A DNA stretch of 64,000 nt from Natrononativus amylolyticus (GTDB lineage Archaea; Halobacteriota; Halobacteria; Halobacteriales; Natrialbaceae): the NCBI RefSeq assembly GCF_024362525.1, contig NZ_CP101459.1, positions 248,001 through 312,000 of the forward strand, given 5' to 3'. The notes under the pieces are model-generated. The model ran no database searches, was not told the DNA's origin, and worked only from the letters and a program-made list of their open reading frames with translations. Below are positions 1 through 8,343 of this stretch, in pieces (positions within the stretch are counted from its first letter, which is position 1; each line of letters begins with the position of its first letter). The position numbers and the translations under genes are program-made.

Positions 1-380
1 GGATCATGTACCTCGGCCACCTCGTCGAGATCGGACCGGCCCAGGAGATCATCCACAACCCGAAACACCCCTACACGAAGGTGCTGAGCTGGGCGACGCC
101 GCCGCTCGACCCCGACGCCGCGCGGGAGGCGAACGCGACGAAACCGCCGATCCGCGACATCGACATTCCCGACCCGACCGACCCGCCCGAGGGCTGTCCG
201 TTCCACACGCGCTGTCCGGAGGCCCGCGAGGTCTGCACCCGCGAGATGCCCGAACTCCGCGACAGCGACAACCACTCGCGCGTCGCCTGCTTCCGCGAGG
301 AGCCCGACCACGAGTACTGGAACAGCGAGCCGATCGACGAGGAGGCGGTCGACCTCGAGGAGCCGGCCGCCGGAGACTGA
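1..380 (+). CDS. Oligopeptide-type ABC transporter ATP-binding protein, C-terminal part
   Basis: The reading frame is open at the window edge, so only the last 125 or so residues are seen; the ATG at base 6 is internal. The visible part is the end of an ABC ATPase of the dipeptide/oligopeptide class: a YLG-LVEIGPA stretch after the H-loop, an HPYTK motif, and the C-terminal oligo_HPY domain with four cysteines (GC-FHTRCPEA-EVC, then AC-F). In this family the domain packs against the nucleotide-binding domain, and in some members it binds an iron-sulfur cluster. The Walker motifs lie outside the window. It probably belongs with the two permeases at 731-2858. In haloarchaea such importers carry sugars as often as peptides, so the substrate is open. 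Confidence 0.93.
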   Translation, partial: IMYLGHLVEIGPAQEIIHNPKHPYTKVLSWATPPLDPDAAREANATKPPIRDIDIPDPTDPPEGCPFHTRCPEAREVCTREMPELRDSDNHSRVACFREEPDHEYWNSEPIDEEAVDLEEPAAGD

Positions 381-389
381 CGGCGGGCA

Positions 390-400
390 AAGTATTTTTA
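390..400 (+). promoter_or_regulatory. TATA-like box before the small membrane protein
   Basis: An AT-rich block (AAGTATTTTTA) lies about 30 bases before the ATG at 427, the spacing expected for an archaeal promoter producing a leaderless mRNA. The small protein can therefore be transcribed apart from the upstream ATPase gene. Confidence 0.45.
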
Positions 401-426
401 GCCCCGCTCGAAAGTATCGCTGACGA

Positions 427-660
427 ATGAGCAGTAAATACGACAAGAGCTTCCTCGAACACCTCTGTGACTACGAGCAGGCCTGGCGCCTGCTGTTTAC
501 GTTTTCCGTCGCCGTGATCGGGCTCATGTCGCTGTGGCTCTTCACAGCCGACCGGGAGTCGGCGACGTTCGCGGTCGTCGTGTTGAACATCGTCGGCGCG
601 TCGGCGTTCGCGCTACTGAGCGGCTTCCTCCTCTGGAAGTGTCGGTGGAGCAAGGGGTGA
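427..660 (+). CDS. Small two-helix membrane protein next to ABC ATPase
   Basis: A 77-residue protein of no named family. After an acidic and aromatic N-terminus there are two hydrophobic segments (about residues 21-40 and 48-69) joined by a short charged loop (TADRESAT), ending in a basic tail (KCRWSKG). It follows the transporter ATPase gene and precedes the permeases. The protein at 51870-52091 has the same layout, a similar loop (ATPESGTR), a matching VVVLN/VVINL start to helix 2 and a Cys-Arg near the end. It also follows an ABC ATPase gene, so I think the two are homologous accessory membrane proteins. Function is unknown; a regulatory or stabilising subunit of the importer is one guess. 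Confidence 0.75.
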   Translation: MSSKYDKSFLEHLCDYEQAWRLLFTFSVAVIGLMSLWLFTADRESATFAVVVLNIVGASAFALLSGFLLWKCRWSKG

Positions 661-690
661 AATCCGGAATCGTTGTACCGCAGCCTGGGA

Positions 691-702
691 AAGATATATT
701 AT
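691..702 (+). promoter_or_regulatory. TATA-like box before the permease operon
   Basis: AAGATATATTAT lies about 35 bases before the ATG at 731. It suggests that the permease pair has its own promoter even though the ATPase gene is upstream on the same strand. Confidence 0.5.
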
Positions 703-730
703 GTATGGAGCCAGATTCAGCACTACCTAG

Positions 731-1753
731 ATGAGGTATTTTGTCAACCGCGTGTTACACGCTTTCGTGGTACTAATTAGCGTGACGACGATCACGTTCG
801 CGCTGTTCCGATTGATGCCGGGGAATCCGGCGCAGGCGATGCGCGCGCAGTTCGAAGCACAGGCCGAGGCACGGGGGCAAACGGTCAATCCCGACTATCT
901 CGATGCGATGGTCGCACAACACACCGGATTCGACCCGGACCAGCCCTGGTACATCCAGTACGTCGAATACTTACAGGACATCATCCTCTACCAGGACTTC
1001 GGCCACTCGATCTTCTACAACGAACCGGTGTTCGACATCCTGTTCACCGCGATGCCGTGGTCGATTTTCATCAGCGTCTACGGGCTGGCGTTCGGCTACA
1101 CGGCGAACATCCTGCTCGGGGCAGCGATGGCGTACGCAGAGGGGTCGCGCTTCGACAGCTACTCGACCGTCCTGGCGACGTTCCTGAACTCGGTCCCCTA
1201 CTACGTCGGGGCGATCCTGTTCCTCGCGTTCTTCGCCTACCAACTCGGTTGGTTCCCGAGCGGCGGCCGGTACAACACGAACCTGGAAGCCGGACTCAAC
1301 GTCCAGTTCATGGCGAGCATCACACACCACGCGGTGCTCCCGATCATGTCGAGTTTCATCGTCGGGTTCGGCGGCGGTGCGCTGGCAATGCGGGGTAACT
1401 CCATCCGAATCCTCGGAGAGGATTACCTCCGGGTTGCCCGGCTCCGCGGGATCAGTTCCGAACGCATCGCGACCCGCTACGTCGCGCGGAACGCGATCCT
1501 CCCGCTGTACACCGAGATGATGATCGGCATCGCCGCCGTCTTCTCGAGCAGCGTCGTCCTCGAGTTCATCTTCACGTACCCCGGCGTCGGCTGGTACACC
1601 TACGACGCGGTTATCCGGCGCGACTACCCGCTTCTGATGGGATCGTTCCTCTTCTTTACCATCGTCACGCTCATCGGCATCCTCATCGCCGAGTTCACGT
1701 ACGGCATCGTCGACCCACGGATCGGATCTGGTGAAAACAATGAGTCATACTGA
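731..1753 (+). CDS. ABC transporter permease, DppB/OppB type
   Basis: A 340-residue integral membrane protein of the binding-protein-dependent permease family. It has an N-terminal helix (about 8-28), a long extracytoplasmic loop typical of DppB-type subunits (about 30-105), then five more helices. The EAA loop that docks on the ATPase is clear at about 230-259 (GEDYLRVARLRG followed by VARNAILP). It forms the translocation channel with the DppC-type subunit, whose gene overlaps its 3' end. Length is normal. It is clearly related to the permease at 55632-56639. No substrate-binding protein gene is present next to this pair, so it must lie upstream of the window or elsewhere. Confidence 0.95.
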   Translation: MRYFVNRVLHAFVVLISVTTITFALFRLMPGNPAQAMRAQFEAQAEARGQTVNPDYLDAMVAQHTGFDPDQPWYIQYVEYLQDIILYQDFGHSIFYNEPVFDILFTAMPWSIFISVYGLAFGYTANILLGAAMAYAEGSRFDSYSTVLATFLNSVPYYVGAILFLAFFAYQLGWFPSGGRYNTNLEAGLNVQFMASITHHAVLPIMSSFIVGFGGGALAMRGNSIRILGEDYLRVARLRGISSERIATRYVARNAILPLYTEMMIGIAAVFSSSVVLEFIFTYPGVGWYTYDAVIRRDYPLLMGSFLFFTIVTLIGILIAEFTYGIVDPRIGSGENNESY

Positions 1754-2858
1754 CGAACCTCGGACAGACGGAGGCGAACCGCTCAGCGACGAACAGCTGT
1801 TCGGCCAGCTCGCCGAGAAAGACCGCGTCGAACTCTCGCGCAAGGAACGGTATTCCCGTGCACTCGACGCGTACGTTCTCGCGCCGGCCCGGGTCGCCTG
1901 GGAGGACTGGCGGATGCGCTTTGGCATCTTCATCATCACGATGTTCGTGTTCGTCGGCGTCGTCGGCACCCGCCTCGTTCCCAGGCCGGGGACCAACCAG
2001 GCGCCGAACAACTTACAGCCGTTCCAGGGCGGCGTCTCCGCGATCTGGGAGGACGGCGGCTGGATCGACATCGGACTCGAGCACTCGTACTCGTTCCAGT
2101 ACTTCTCCATCCCCGGGTTCGACCTCGAGTACCCCCTCGGGGCGGACAACTACGGGACGCCGATCGGGCGAAACCTCGTCCACGCGACGCCGGACATGCT
2201 CGAGATGGTGATCGCCGGCGCGATCGTCTCCGTCGGCATCGCCGCACTAATCGGCATCACGGCCGGCTACAAGGGCGGGAAGATCGACTCGTTCCTCATG
2301 TACATCACGGACATCGTGATGACGATGCCCGGCCTGCCGCTGATCATCGTCATCGCGGCGATCTACCCGCCCCGGCAGGCGTGGCTTGTCGGCGTCGTCC
2401 TCGCGATCGACTCCTGGCCCGGACTGGCGCGTGCGCTCCGGTCGCAGGTGCTCACGCTCCGCGAGGAGTCTTACGTCGAGGCCTCCCGAACGATGGGGCT
2501 CACCTCGAAGACGATCCTCTCGCGGGACATCACGCCGCAGCTGATGCCGTACATCCTGATCAACGCGGCACACGCCGGCCGGTCGGTGATCTTCGGCGCC
2601 ATCGCGCTGTACTTCCTCGGCATCCTCCCGTTCACGACGGCCAACTGGGGGATCATGATGGACACGGCGTACTCCGAGGCGCACGCGCTGGTCAACCTCG
2701 CGAACTTCTACCAGATCTTCTGGCCGATGGCCGCGGTCGTGGTCATCTCGTTCGGCCTGATCATGTTCGCACAGGGGATGGACCGCGTGTTCAACCCGCG
2801 GATCAGGGCACGACACGCCAAGAAGGTCGGCGGTGACGGCGAATCGGTCGACAACTAA
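1740..2858 (+). CDS. ABC transporter permease, DppC/OppC type
   Basis: A 372-residue permease, partner of the preceding DppB-type protein. I chose the ATG at 1740, which overlaps the upstream gene by 14 bases; an in-frame ATG at 1731 is possible. It has a hydrophilic N-terminal extension of about 60 residues, a first helix (IFIITMFVFVGVVG), a loop, and five C-terminal helices. The EAA motif reads EESYVEASRTMGL followed by RDITPQLMP. The overlap indicates translational coupling and equal production of the two subunits. The paralogue at 54584-55651 has the same design. Confidence 0.95.
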   Translation: MSHTDEPRTDGGEPLSDEQLFGQLAEKDRVELSRKERYSRALDAYVLAPARVAWEDWRMRFGIFIITMFVFVGVVGTRLVPRPGTNQAPNNLQPFQGGVSAIWEDGGWIDIGLEHSYSFQYFSIPGFDLEYPLGADNYGTPIGRNLVHATPDMLEMVIAGAIVSVGIAALIGITAGYKGGKIDSFLMYITDIVMTMPGLPLIIVIAAIYPPRQAWLVGVVLAIDSWPGLARALRSQVLTLREESYVEASRTMGLTSKTILSRDITPQLMPYILINAAHAGRSVIFGAIALYFLGILPFTTANWGIMMDTAYSEAHALVNLANFYQIFWPMAAVVVISFGLIMFAQGMDRVFNPRIRARHAKKVGGDGESVDN

Positions 2859-2947
2859 CGCCTCGAATTACTTTTCTCTCGCTCGAGCGACCACGAACCA
2901 CCACGCGGTCCGATCGAACGTCCTCGAACAACGCTCGAAATCGCCGG

Positions 2948-4411
2948 TCAGTCGACGAGGTTCGAGCGGGCGGCCTCGAGCCAGGGGCGGCGTCGCTCGA
3001 CGGCGGCGCTCGCCGTCAGCACCGCTTCGTCGCCGAACCGCGGACCGACGAGTTGCATCCCGACCGGGAGCCCGTCGACGAACCCCGCGGGGATCGAGGC
3101 CGCCGGGTGGCCCGTCATGTTGAACGGCCACGTGAGCAGCCAGCCGGCCTGCGGGTCGACCGGCGTCCCGTCGACGCGGACGTCCTCGAGGGAGTCGTTG
3201 TGGATCGGCAACACCGACAGCGTCGGCGTCACCAGGAGATCGTACCCGTCGAACACGTCCTGAATCTCGTCGTAGATCGCCGTCCTGACGCGGTTCATCC
3301 CCCCGAGGTCGACGGCGCTCACCTCGCGGCCGGCCGCGATCCGGTCGCGGAACGTCGACGGGACCGACTCGGCGTCCCGCTCGAGGAACGCGACGCCGTG
3401 GCGTCGTTCGACGTTCTCCGCGATCGTCGCCGAGAGTGCCTGCATCAGCCCGTATCGGGTTCGTGCGGCGAGGTCGTCGAACTCGTAGCCGAACGCGACG
3501 TCGACGCGGTCGACCGTCGCCCCCTCGCGCTCGAACGCCTCGAGGGCGTCCTCGACGCGCTCCCGGACGACGGCGGCGACGGAGAAGACGCCCAGATCGG
3601 AGCTGTAGGCGATCCGCCAGCCGTCGACCGAGCGGTCCAGAGCAGCCTGATACGCCGCGCCCGTATCCGGGAGCGAGAACGGATCCCGCGGGTGGGGACC
3701 GACCATCACCTCGAGGGCGAGCGCCGCGTCCCGTACCGTCCGCGTGAGGACGCCCTTGTCGATGAACGGCGACTGGTTCTGGAACGCGTTCGGCCGGCTG
3801 ACGTTCGGGATGCGACCGAACGACGGTTTCAGACCGTAGACGCCACAGCAGGCGGCCGGAATGCGCACCGACCCCGCCGCATCGCCACCCTGGGCGAACG
3901 CCGCCATCCCGTCGGCGACCGCGGCCGCGCTCCCGCCGGAGGAGCCGCCCGCGTTTCGATCGAGGTCGAACGGCGTCGACGTCGGGCCGACGAGCAGGTT
4001 GTCGGTAACCGGCCTGTGGCCGAACTCCGGGGCGTTCGTCTTGCCGATCACGATCGCGCCGGCGTCCTCGAGGCGTTGGACGAACGCGGCGGTGTGGTCC
4101 GCGACGTGGTCCTCGAACGCTCGACAGCCGAACGTGTGTCGGATCCCCGCCCGAAACGCCGTGAGATCCTTCAGCGCGACCGGAACTCCGTGGAGCGGGC
4201 CGACGTCCTCGCCCGCCTCGAGCGCCCGTTCGGCCTCCAGTGCGCGCTCTCTGGCGTGCTCACTCGCCACCGTGACGTACGCGTTTACCGCGTCGTCGCG
4301 GTCGGCGATCCGCTCGAGAAAGGCGTCGACGACCGCCGTGGGCTCGAGCGTCCCGTCACGGATCCCTTCGGCGAGTCGCCACGCCGGAGCGAAGAGGAGT
4401 TCGTTCGTCAT
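2948..4411 (-). CDS. Amidase of the amidase-signature family
   Basis: A 487-residue enzyme with the amidase signature (GGSSGGSAAAVADG, then GGDAAGSVRIPA, then GLKPSFGR). The Ser-cisSer-Lys triad is readable as Lys81, Ser157 and Ser181, with the spacing of GatA-type enzymes, so it should hydrolyse a carboxamide in the cytoplasm; no signal peptide is present. Length is normal. It stands alone, convergent with the permease operon and divergent from the Tat protein at 4747. It is not flanked by gatB or gatC, and a catabolic amidase is more likely than the tRNA amidotransferase subunit. The substrate is unknown. Confidence 0.9.
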   Translation of the reverse strand: MTNELLFAPAWRLAEGIRDGTLEPTAVVDAFLERIADRDDAVNAYVTVASEHARERALEAERALEAGEDVGPLHGVPVALKDLTAFRAGIRHTFGCRAFEDHVADHTAAFVQRLEDAGAIVIGKTNAPEFGHRPVTDNLLVGPTSTPFDLDRNAGGSSGGSAAAVADGMAAFAQGGDAAGSVRIPAACCGVYGLKPSFGRIPNVSRPNAFQNQSPFIDKGVLTRTVRDAALALEVMVGPHPRDPFSLPDTGAAYQAALDRSVDGWRIAYSSDLGVFSVAAVVRERVEDALEAFEREGATVDRVDVAFGYEFDDLAARTRYGLMQALSATIAENVERRHGVAFLERDAESVPSTFRDRIAAGREVSAVDLGGMNRVRTAIYDEIQDVFDGYDLLVTPTLSVLPIHNDSLEDVRVDGTPVDPQAGWLLTWPFNMTGHPAASIPAGFVDGLPVGMQLVGPRFGDEAVLTASAAVERRRPWLEAARSNLVD

Positions 4412-4746
4412 TGTCTACCAGACGCAGAGGAGTCGGCAAAAGCGTGCTGGTAGAGTCACGTCTGGCAGAGAGCAAGCCACCCCGGCGTCGAGAACGAGGC
4501 GGGTGTCCCGTCGAGACCGCAGGGTTTCTCGTCGGAACGGACTGGCGTTGCAGACGGGCAGGAAACGGTTTCGGGTACTTTGCGAGAGCGCGAACTTGCG
4601 ACTGAACAAATCGCTGGAGGAGAATGTAAACGAAAGAAATGCTTTTGAGAGTTGGGGAGACAGTGGGTATTGTACAGGGTAATCGCTAGCACATCTCTCG
4701 GGCGAACGAGACGGGAGAGTCAGGATGCCTTGTAAGAGGGACACGA
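4412..4746. other. Intergenic stretch without a visible gene
   Basis: This 335-base gap separates divergent genes. Neither strand holds a convincing reading frame and I see no tRNA or strong hairpin. The part at 4620-4690 is less GC-rich than its surroundings and should contain the promoter of the beta-helix gene, but no clean TATA box stands out. Confidence 0.5.
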
Positions 4747-6333
4747 ATGAGTAATCGAAACGACACCACGGACGATGCACAGTCGAGCGACCGGACGGGC
4801 GGCCTTCCGCTCAGCCGGCGGGGAATGCTCGCCGCGAGCGCGGTCGGACTCGGAATCGCCGGCGCGGGATCGGCGGCCGCGGACGACCGCGAGGGGAGCG
4901 AGAACAGCCCGTTCGCACCCAGAGACCACGACCACGGCGGGGACGTGCTGGGCGCTTCGGAACCGGTCGCGGCGATCACCACCGAGCACCTCTCGGTCGA
5001 GGGGACCAACCGCGTCGACGTCGTCGGCGACCCCGAGATCGACCACGAGGGCGATCTGGCGGCGGAGATCCAGTCGTACCTCGCCGACCGCGAGCCGAAC
5101 CACCTGTTCGTTCTTCCCGCGGGAACCTACTCCTGGAACAGCCAGCTGGAGCTGTCGGGGTTCGAATTCTTCGGCGTCGTCGGCGCACCCCAGGCGACGC
5201 TGGCGGTCGAAACGCACGATCCGGACTACGCGTTCGACCTCGAGGGAGAGCGAGTCCTGCTCGGGGACTTCACCGTCGACATCACGGCGGGCGACACCAT
5301 CGACGCCGGAATCGTGTTCGCAGGAATCGAACGGCGCGGACTGATCGAAAACCTCGACCTCCGGGGCGAGCGGGACTACCACCAGTCGGACCGCGGCGGC
5401 AAGTTCACCTGCCGGGTGGACACCCTCGAGGAGGACGGCTACACCGAGATCCGCAACGTCCGCCTGCCCGACGGCGAGGTCGAGGGCGACGGCGGATCGG
5501 TCATCCCGTTCGCCGCGGACCCGCCCCACGTCGGCACGAACGTCTGGAACGGCTGTTACGTCAAGGATTGGACCTCGGGATTTTACGTGATGAACAACGA
5601 CGGTCGAAACATCCTTCAGGGGTGTCTCACGATCGACTGCAACAACTTCGGCATTCGCCTCGGCCGGAACGACGTCTGTCGGGACTCGCGGATCGTGCTG
5701 TCGGACGCATCCGACCGGGACACGCCGGGGATGGGGCTCACCATCTTCGGCGGCAGCCCGCTCGTCGAGAACGTCCAGATCGAAGCGCCGGACATCTGGA
5801 ACAACGCCCTCTGGGTCGGCGGCCAGGCGACCGGCGGGACGGTCCGCGACGTCGACATCTACATCGGGGAGATCTCGCCGGTCCACGCGATAGACATCAG
5901 CGGAGGCCTCTCGCTCGAGGAGGAACTCCTGTTCGAGAACGTCACCATCGTCGACGAGAGTGACGGCTCCGCCCACCCCGTCCACGGTGCCGGGTTCGAC
6001 TACTCAGTCGAGGTCGGAACGCCGAACGTCACGTTCCGCGACTGCCGCTTCGAGTCGCCGAACCGCGACGGAATGCGGGTCGTCGGCGCCGCGTCGGACG
6101 CCGGCGTGACGATCGAGAACTGCACGTTCGACACCGGCGGCGCGGACCTCCGGTTCACCGTCGAGGACGCCGGCCACAGCGTGTGCAACAACCGCTTCAA
6201 CGGCGACGTCGCGTGGGACGAACCCCTTTCGGAGGTCCTCTGGATGGGGAACCGCCACGAAGGGGCGGTCGAGTCGGGCGGCACGGAGGACTGGAACGCC
6301 CTCGCCAACTGGGGCTTCGACGTGGACGCCTGA
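4747..6333 (+). CDS. Exported Tat-signal right-handed beta-helix protein
   Basis: A 528-residue protein with a twin-arginine signal (LSRRGMLAAS at about 22-31, then a hydrophobic stretch and AAAD), so it is exported folded. From about residue 110 it shows irregular repeats of 20-30 residues with N-C/N-T-F pairs (for example NCTFD, DCRFE, GCLTIDCNNFGIRLG). These are typical of parallel beta-helix proteins related to pectate lyases and other polysaccharide lyases or epimerases. No lyase catalytic set can be assigned by eye. An exported carbohydrate-active role is likely given the neighbours. The second such protein is at 29312-30886. Confidence 0.82.
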   Translation: MSNRNDTTDDAQSSDRTGGLPLSRRGMLAASAVGLGIAGAGSAAADDREGSENSPFAPRDHDHGGDVLGASEPVAAITTEHLSVEGTNRVDVVGDPEIDHEGDLAAEIQSYLADREPNHLFVLPAGTYSWNSQLELSGFEFFGVVGAPQATLAVETHDPDYAFDLEGERVLLGDFTVDITAGDTIDAGIVFAGIERRGLIENLDLRGERDYHQSDRGGKFTCRVDTLEEDGYTEIRNVRLPDGEVEGDGGSVIPFAADPPHVGTNVWNGCYVKDWTSGFYVMNNDGRNILQGCLTIDCNNFGIRLGRNDVCRDSRIVLSDASDRDTPGMGLTIFGGSPLVENVQIEAPDIWNNALWVGGQATGGTVRDVDIYIGEISPVHAIDISGGLSLEEELLFENVTIVDESDGSAHPVHGAGFDYSVEVGTPNVTFRDCRFESPNRDGMRVVGAASDAGVTIENCTFDTGGADLRFTVEDAGHSVCNNRFNGDVAWDEPLSEVLWMGNRHEGAVESGGTEDWNALANWGFDVDA

Positions 6334-6370
6334 CGCTACGTCTCTTCCGCGCTGATCCACCCCCAGGGTC

Positions 6371-6377
6371 TTTTTTT
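6371..6377 (+). terminator. Oligo-T tract after beta-helix gene
   Basis: A run of seven T residues, about 37 bases after the stop codon of the beta-helix gene, matches the poly-T type of archaeal terminator. No strong stem precedes it. Confidence 0.5.
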
Positions 6378-6475
6378 GACGACTGACCGCCGACCTCACC
6401 AGTTTCGGTAAGATTTGGAGAAGTCGGTACTGGAATATTCTATGTACCCACACACATACCTTCTCCAACACGAAC

Positions 6476-6482
6476 ACTTAAG
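6476..6482 (+). promoter_or_regulatory. TATA-like box for acidic lipoprotein gene
   Basis: ACTTAAG is centred about 28 bases before the ATG at 6507, consistent with leaderless transcription of the lipoprotein-CapA pair. Confidence 0.5.
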
Positions 6483-6506
6483 ATCGGGGGGCCAGAGCGA
6501 TTACGC

Positions 6507-7013
6507 ATGGGACAATCACGTCTCTCGCGACGACGATTCGGTATGGCAGCAGCGCTCGGCCTGACAGCCACACTCGCTGGCTGTACGAGCGGGGACGACA
6601 ACGGCGACGACGACGCCGGAAACGACACCGACGACAACGACACCGACGACAACGACACCGACGACGTCGACGACTTCGACGAGTCGGACCTCGAGGAAGA
6701 CACGGTCGGCGAGCTCAGGCTCATCCTCGAGAACGAGGACGGCGACCCGGTTTCCTCCGGCGTCGAGATCACCGTCGATCCCGCGAACGACGACATGTCG
6801 TTCGGACTGGCCGACCCCGACATCGAGGACGGCGAGGCGACCGTTTCGATCACCGAAGAGGACGACTACACGATCACCGTCGAGAGTACGGATGACTCGT
6901 TCGAGACTCAGGAGGAGGAGGTCACCGTCGGCGAGGACGACGAGGAGGTAACGTTCACCCTCGAGGGCGCGAGCGCAGACGAGGAGGAAGAAGAGGAAGA
7001 AGAAGACGAGTGA
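6507..7013 (+). CDS. Acidic Tat lipoprotein with Ig-like/PEGA-like domain
   Basis: A 168-residue protein. It starts with a twin-arginine motif (LSRRRFGMA) and a lipobox ending at Cys26 (ATLAGC), so the mature protein should be lipid-anchored outside the cell. A linker made of repeated Asn-Asp-Thr-Asp-Asp units follows, encoded by near-identical 15-base repeats. A beta-rich domain (about 70-145, with ENEDGDPVSSGVEITVDP) resembles carboxypeptidase-regulatory or PEGA-type folds. The C-terminus is a run of glutamates. Its last codon overlaps the CapA-like gene, suggesting joint expression. The protein at 44239-44808 is a clear paralogue. Function is unknown; a surface spacer or ligand-binding protein is possible. 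Confidence 0.8.
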   Translation: MGQSRLSRRRFGMAAALGLTATLAGCTSGDDNGDDDAGNDTDDNDTDDNDTDDVDDFDESDLEEDTVGELRLILENEDGDPVSSGVEITVDPANDDMSFGLADPDIEDGEATVSITEEDDYTITVESTDDSFETQEEEVTVGEDDEEVTFTLEGASADEEEEEEEEDE

Positions 7014-8296
7014 CCGATCGGATGGTCACCGGGTCACGGACGCGCCTCGGACTGGCCGACAGCGTCGACGACGCCGACGAGAGCCGGTGGTCGATGTTCG
7101 TCGCCGGCGACTACGTCATCGACCGAGACGAGCCGGCGACCGCCGAGCGGACGATCGACCCGGCGCTGCGCGACCGGATCGCGGCTGCCGAGGTTTCGAT
7201 CGTCAACTTCGAGGCGCCGATCGTCGACGGTGCGGAGCCGATCACCAAGAGCGGCCCCGTCATCGAGAACCCGCCGGAGGCCGCGACGGCGGCGGCCGAC
7301 GCCGGGTTCGACGTCTGCGCGCTCGCGAACAACCACGTCCGCGACTACGGCCCCGAGGGCGTCGCCTCGACCCTCGAGGCCCTCCAGCGTGCGGGCTGTG
7401 AGACCGTCGGGGTCGGCGAGAGCCACGACGCCGCATTCGAGCCGCTCGAGGTCACGCGGGGCGACGGTCGCGTCGCCGTCGTCAACGTCTGCGAGCGCGA
7501 GTTCAACATCGCCGGCGAGGACAGTTACGGTGCGGCCTGGATCTCGGACCGACGAGCCCGCGAGACGATCCGGCGGGCGGACCGCGAGTACGACGCGGTG
7601 ATCGTCCTCGCCCACGGCGGGGCGGAGTACGTTCCGTTCCCGTCGCCGGAGCTGCAAGGGACGTTGCGGGAGTTCGTCGATCTGGGCGCGGATCTCGTCG
7701 TCGGCCACCACCCGCACGTGCCACAGGGCTGGGAGCGCTACGGCGACGGCGCGATCTTCTACAGCCTCGGCAACTTCCTGTTCGACCGGATGGCCGACTC
7801 GGAGAACTGTTCGTGGGGGCTGTCCCTCGAGATCGAGTTCGACGGCGCGACGCCGGTCGGCGTCGACCTGGTTCCGACGGAGACGATCGACGGGACCGCC
7901 TACGAACTCGGGGAGCGACGCGACCGCGAGAACCACCTCGAGTACCTGCACCGTCTCGCCGAACTCACCGCGGAGCCGTCGACCCTCGAGCCCTACTGGC
8001 AGGAAGTCGCCGTGCAGGTGTTCTACGAGCGGTACTCGAACTGGCTCCACATGGGCTGTGGGGCGACCCTCGCACGTGCCAGGTCGGCGCCGAACGATCC
8101 GGAGGCACAGCGACCGGTGTGGGACCCCGAGGCCCGACGCCGCGAGATCATGGCCCTGCTCACGATCGTTCGGACGGAGTCTCACCGCTGGCTCATGACG
8201 ACCGCGCTGTCGGTGCTCACGGGCGAAGTCGCCGACCGGCGGACGCCGGCGATCCGTGAGGAAGCACAGCTGTTGCTCTCTCGAGCCGAGCGGTAA
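7010..8296 (+). CDS. CapA-family metallophosphoesterase-like protein
   Basis: A 428-residue protein of the CapA/PgsA (poly-gamma-glutamate synthesis accessory) family. The family motifs are present in order: AGDYVID, VNFEAPIVD, LANNHVRDYGPEG, LAHGGAEYVPFPSP, GHHPHVPQG and SLGNFLFD. These form a calcineurin-like dinuclear metal site. The GTG at 7010 overlaps the lipoprotein stop (GTGA); an ATG at 7022 is the alternative. Unlike many bacterial CapA proteins it has no membrane anchor. CapB and CapC are absent nearby, so polyglutamate synthesis cannot be claimed; a hydrolytic role on a phosphorylated or capsule-like compound is equally possible. Confidence 0.86.
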   Translation: MTDRMVTGSRTRLGLADSVDDADESRWSMFVAGDYVIDRDEPATAERTIDPALRDRIAAAEVSIVNFEAPIVDGAEPITKSGPVIENPPEAATAAADAGFDVCALANNHVRDYGPEGVASTLEALQRAGCETVGVGESHDAAFEPLEVTRGDGRVAVVNVCEREFNIAGEDSYGAAWISDRRARETIRRADREYDAVIVLAHGGAEYVPFPSPELQGTLREFVDLGADLVVGHHPHVPQGWERYGDGAIFYSLGNFLFDRMADSENCSWGLSLEIEFDGATPVGVDLVPTETIDGTAYELGERRDRENHLEYLHRLAELTAEPSTLEPYWQEVAVQVFYERYSNWLHMGCGATLARARSAPNDPEAQRPVWDPEARRREIMALLTIVRTESHRWLMTTALSVLTGEVADRRTPAIREEAQLLLSRAER

Positions 8297-8343
8297 GTCC
8301 GACTCCGATCCCGTCCGAGCGACGACGGGCGGAGCCGCGTCGG

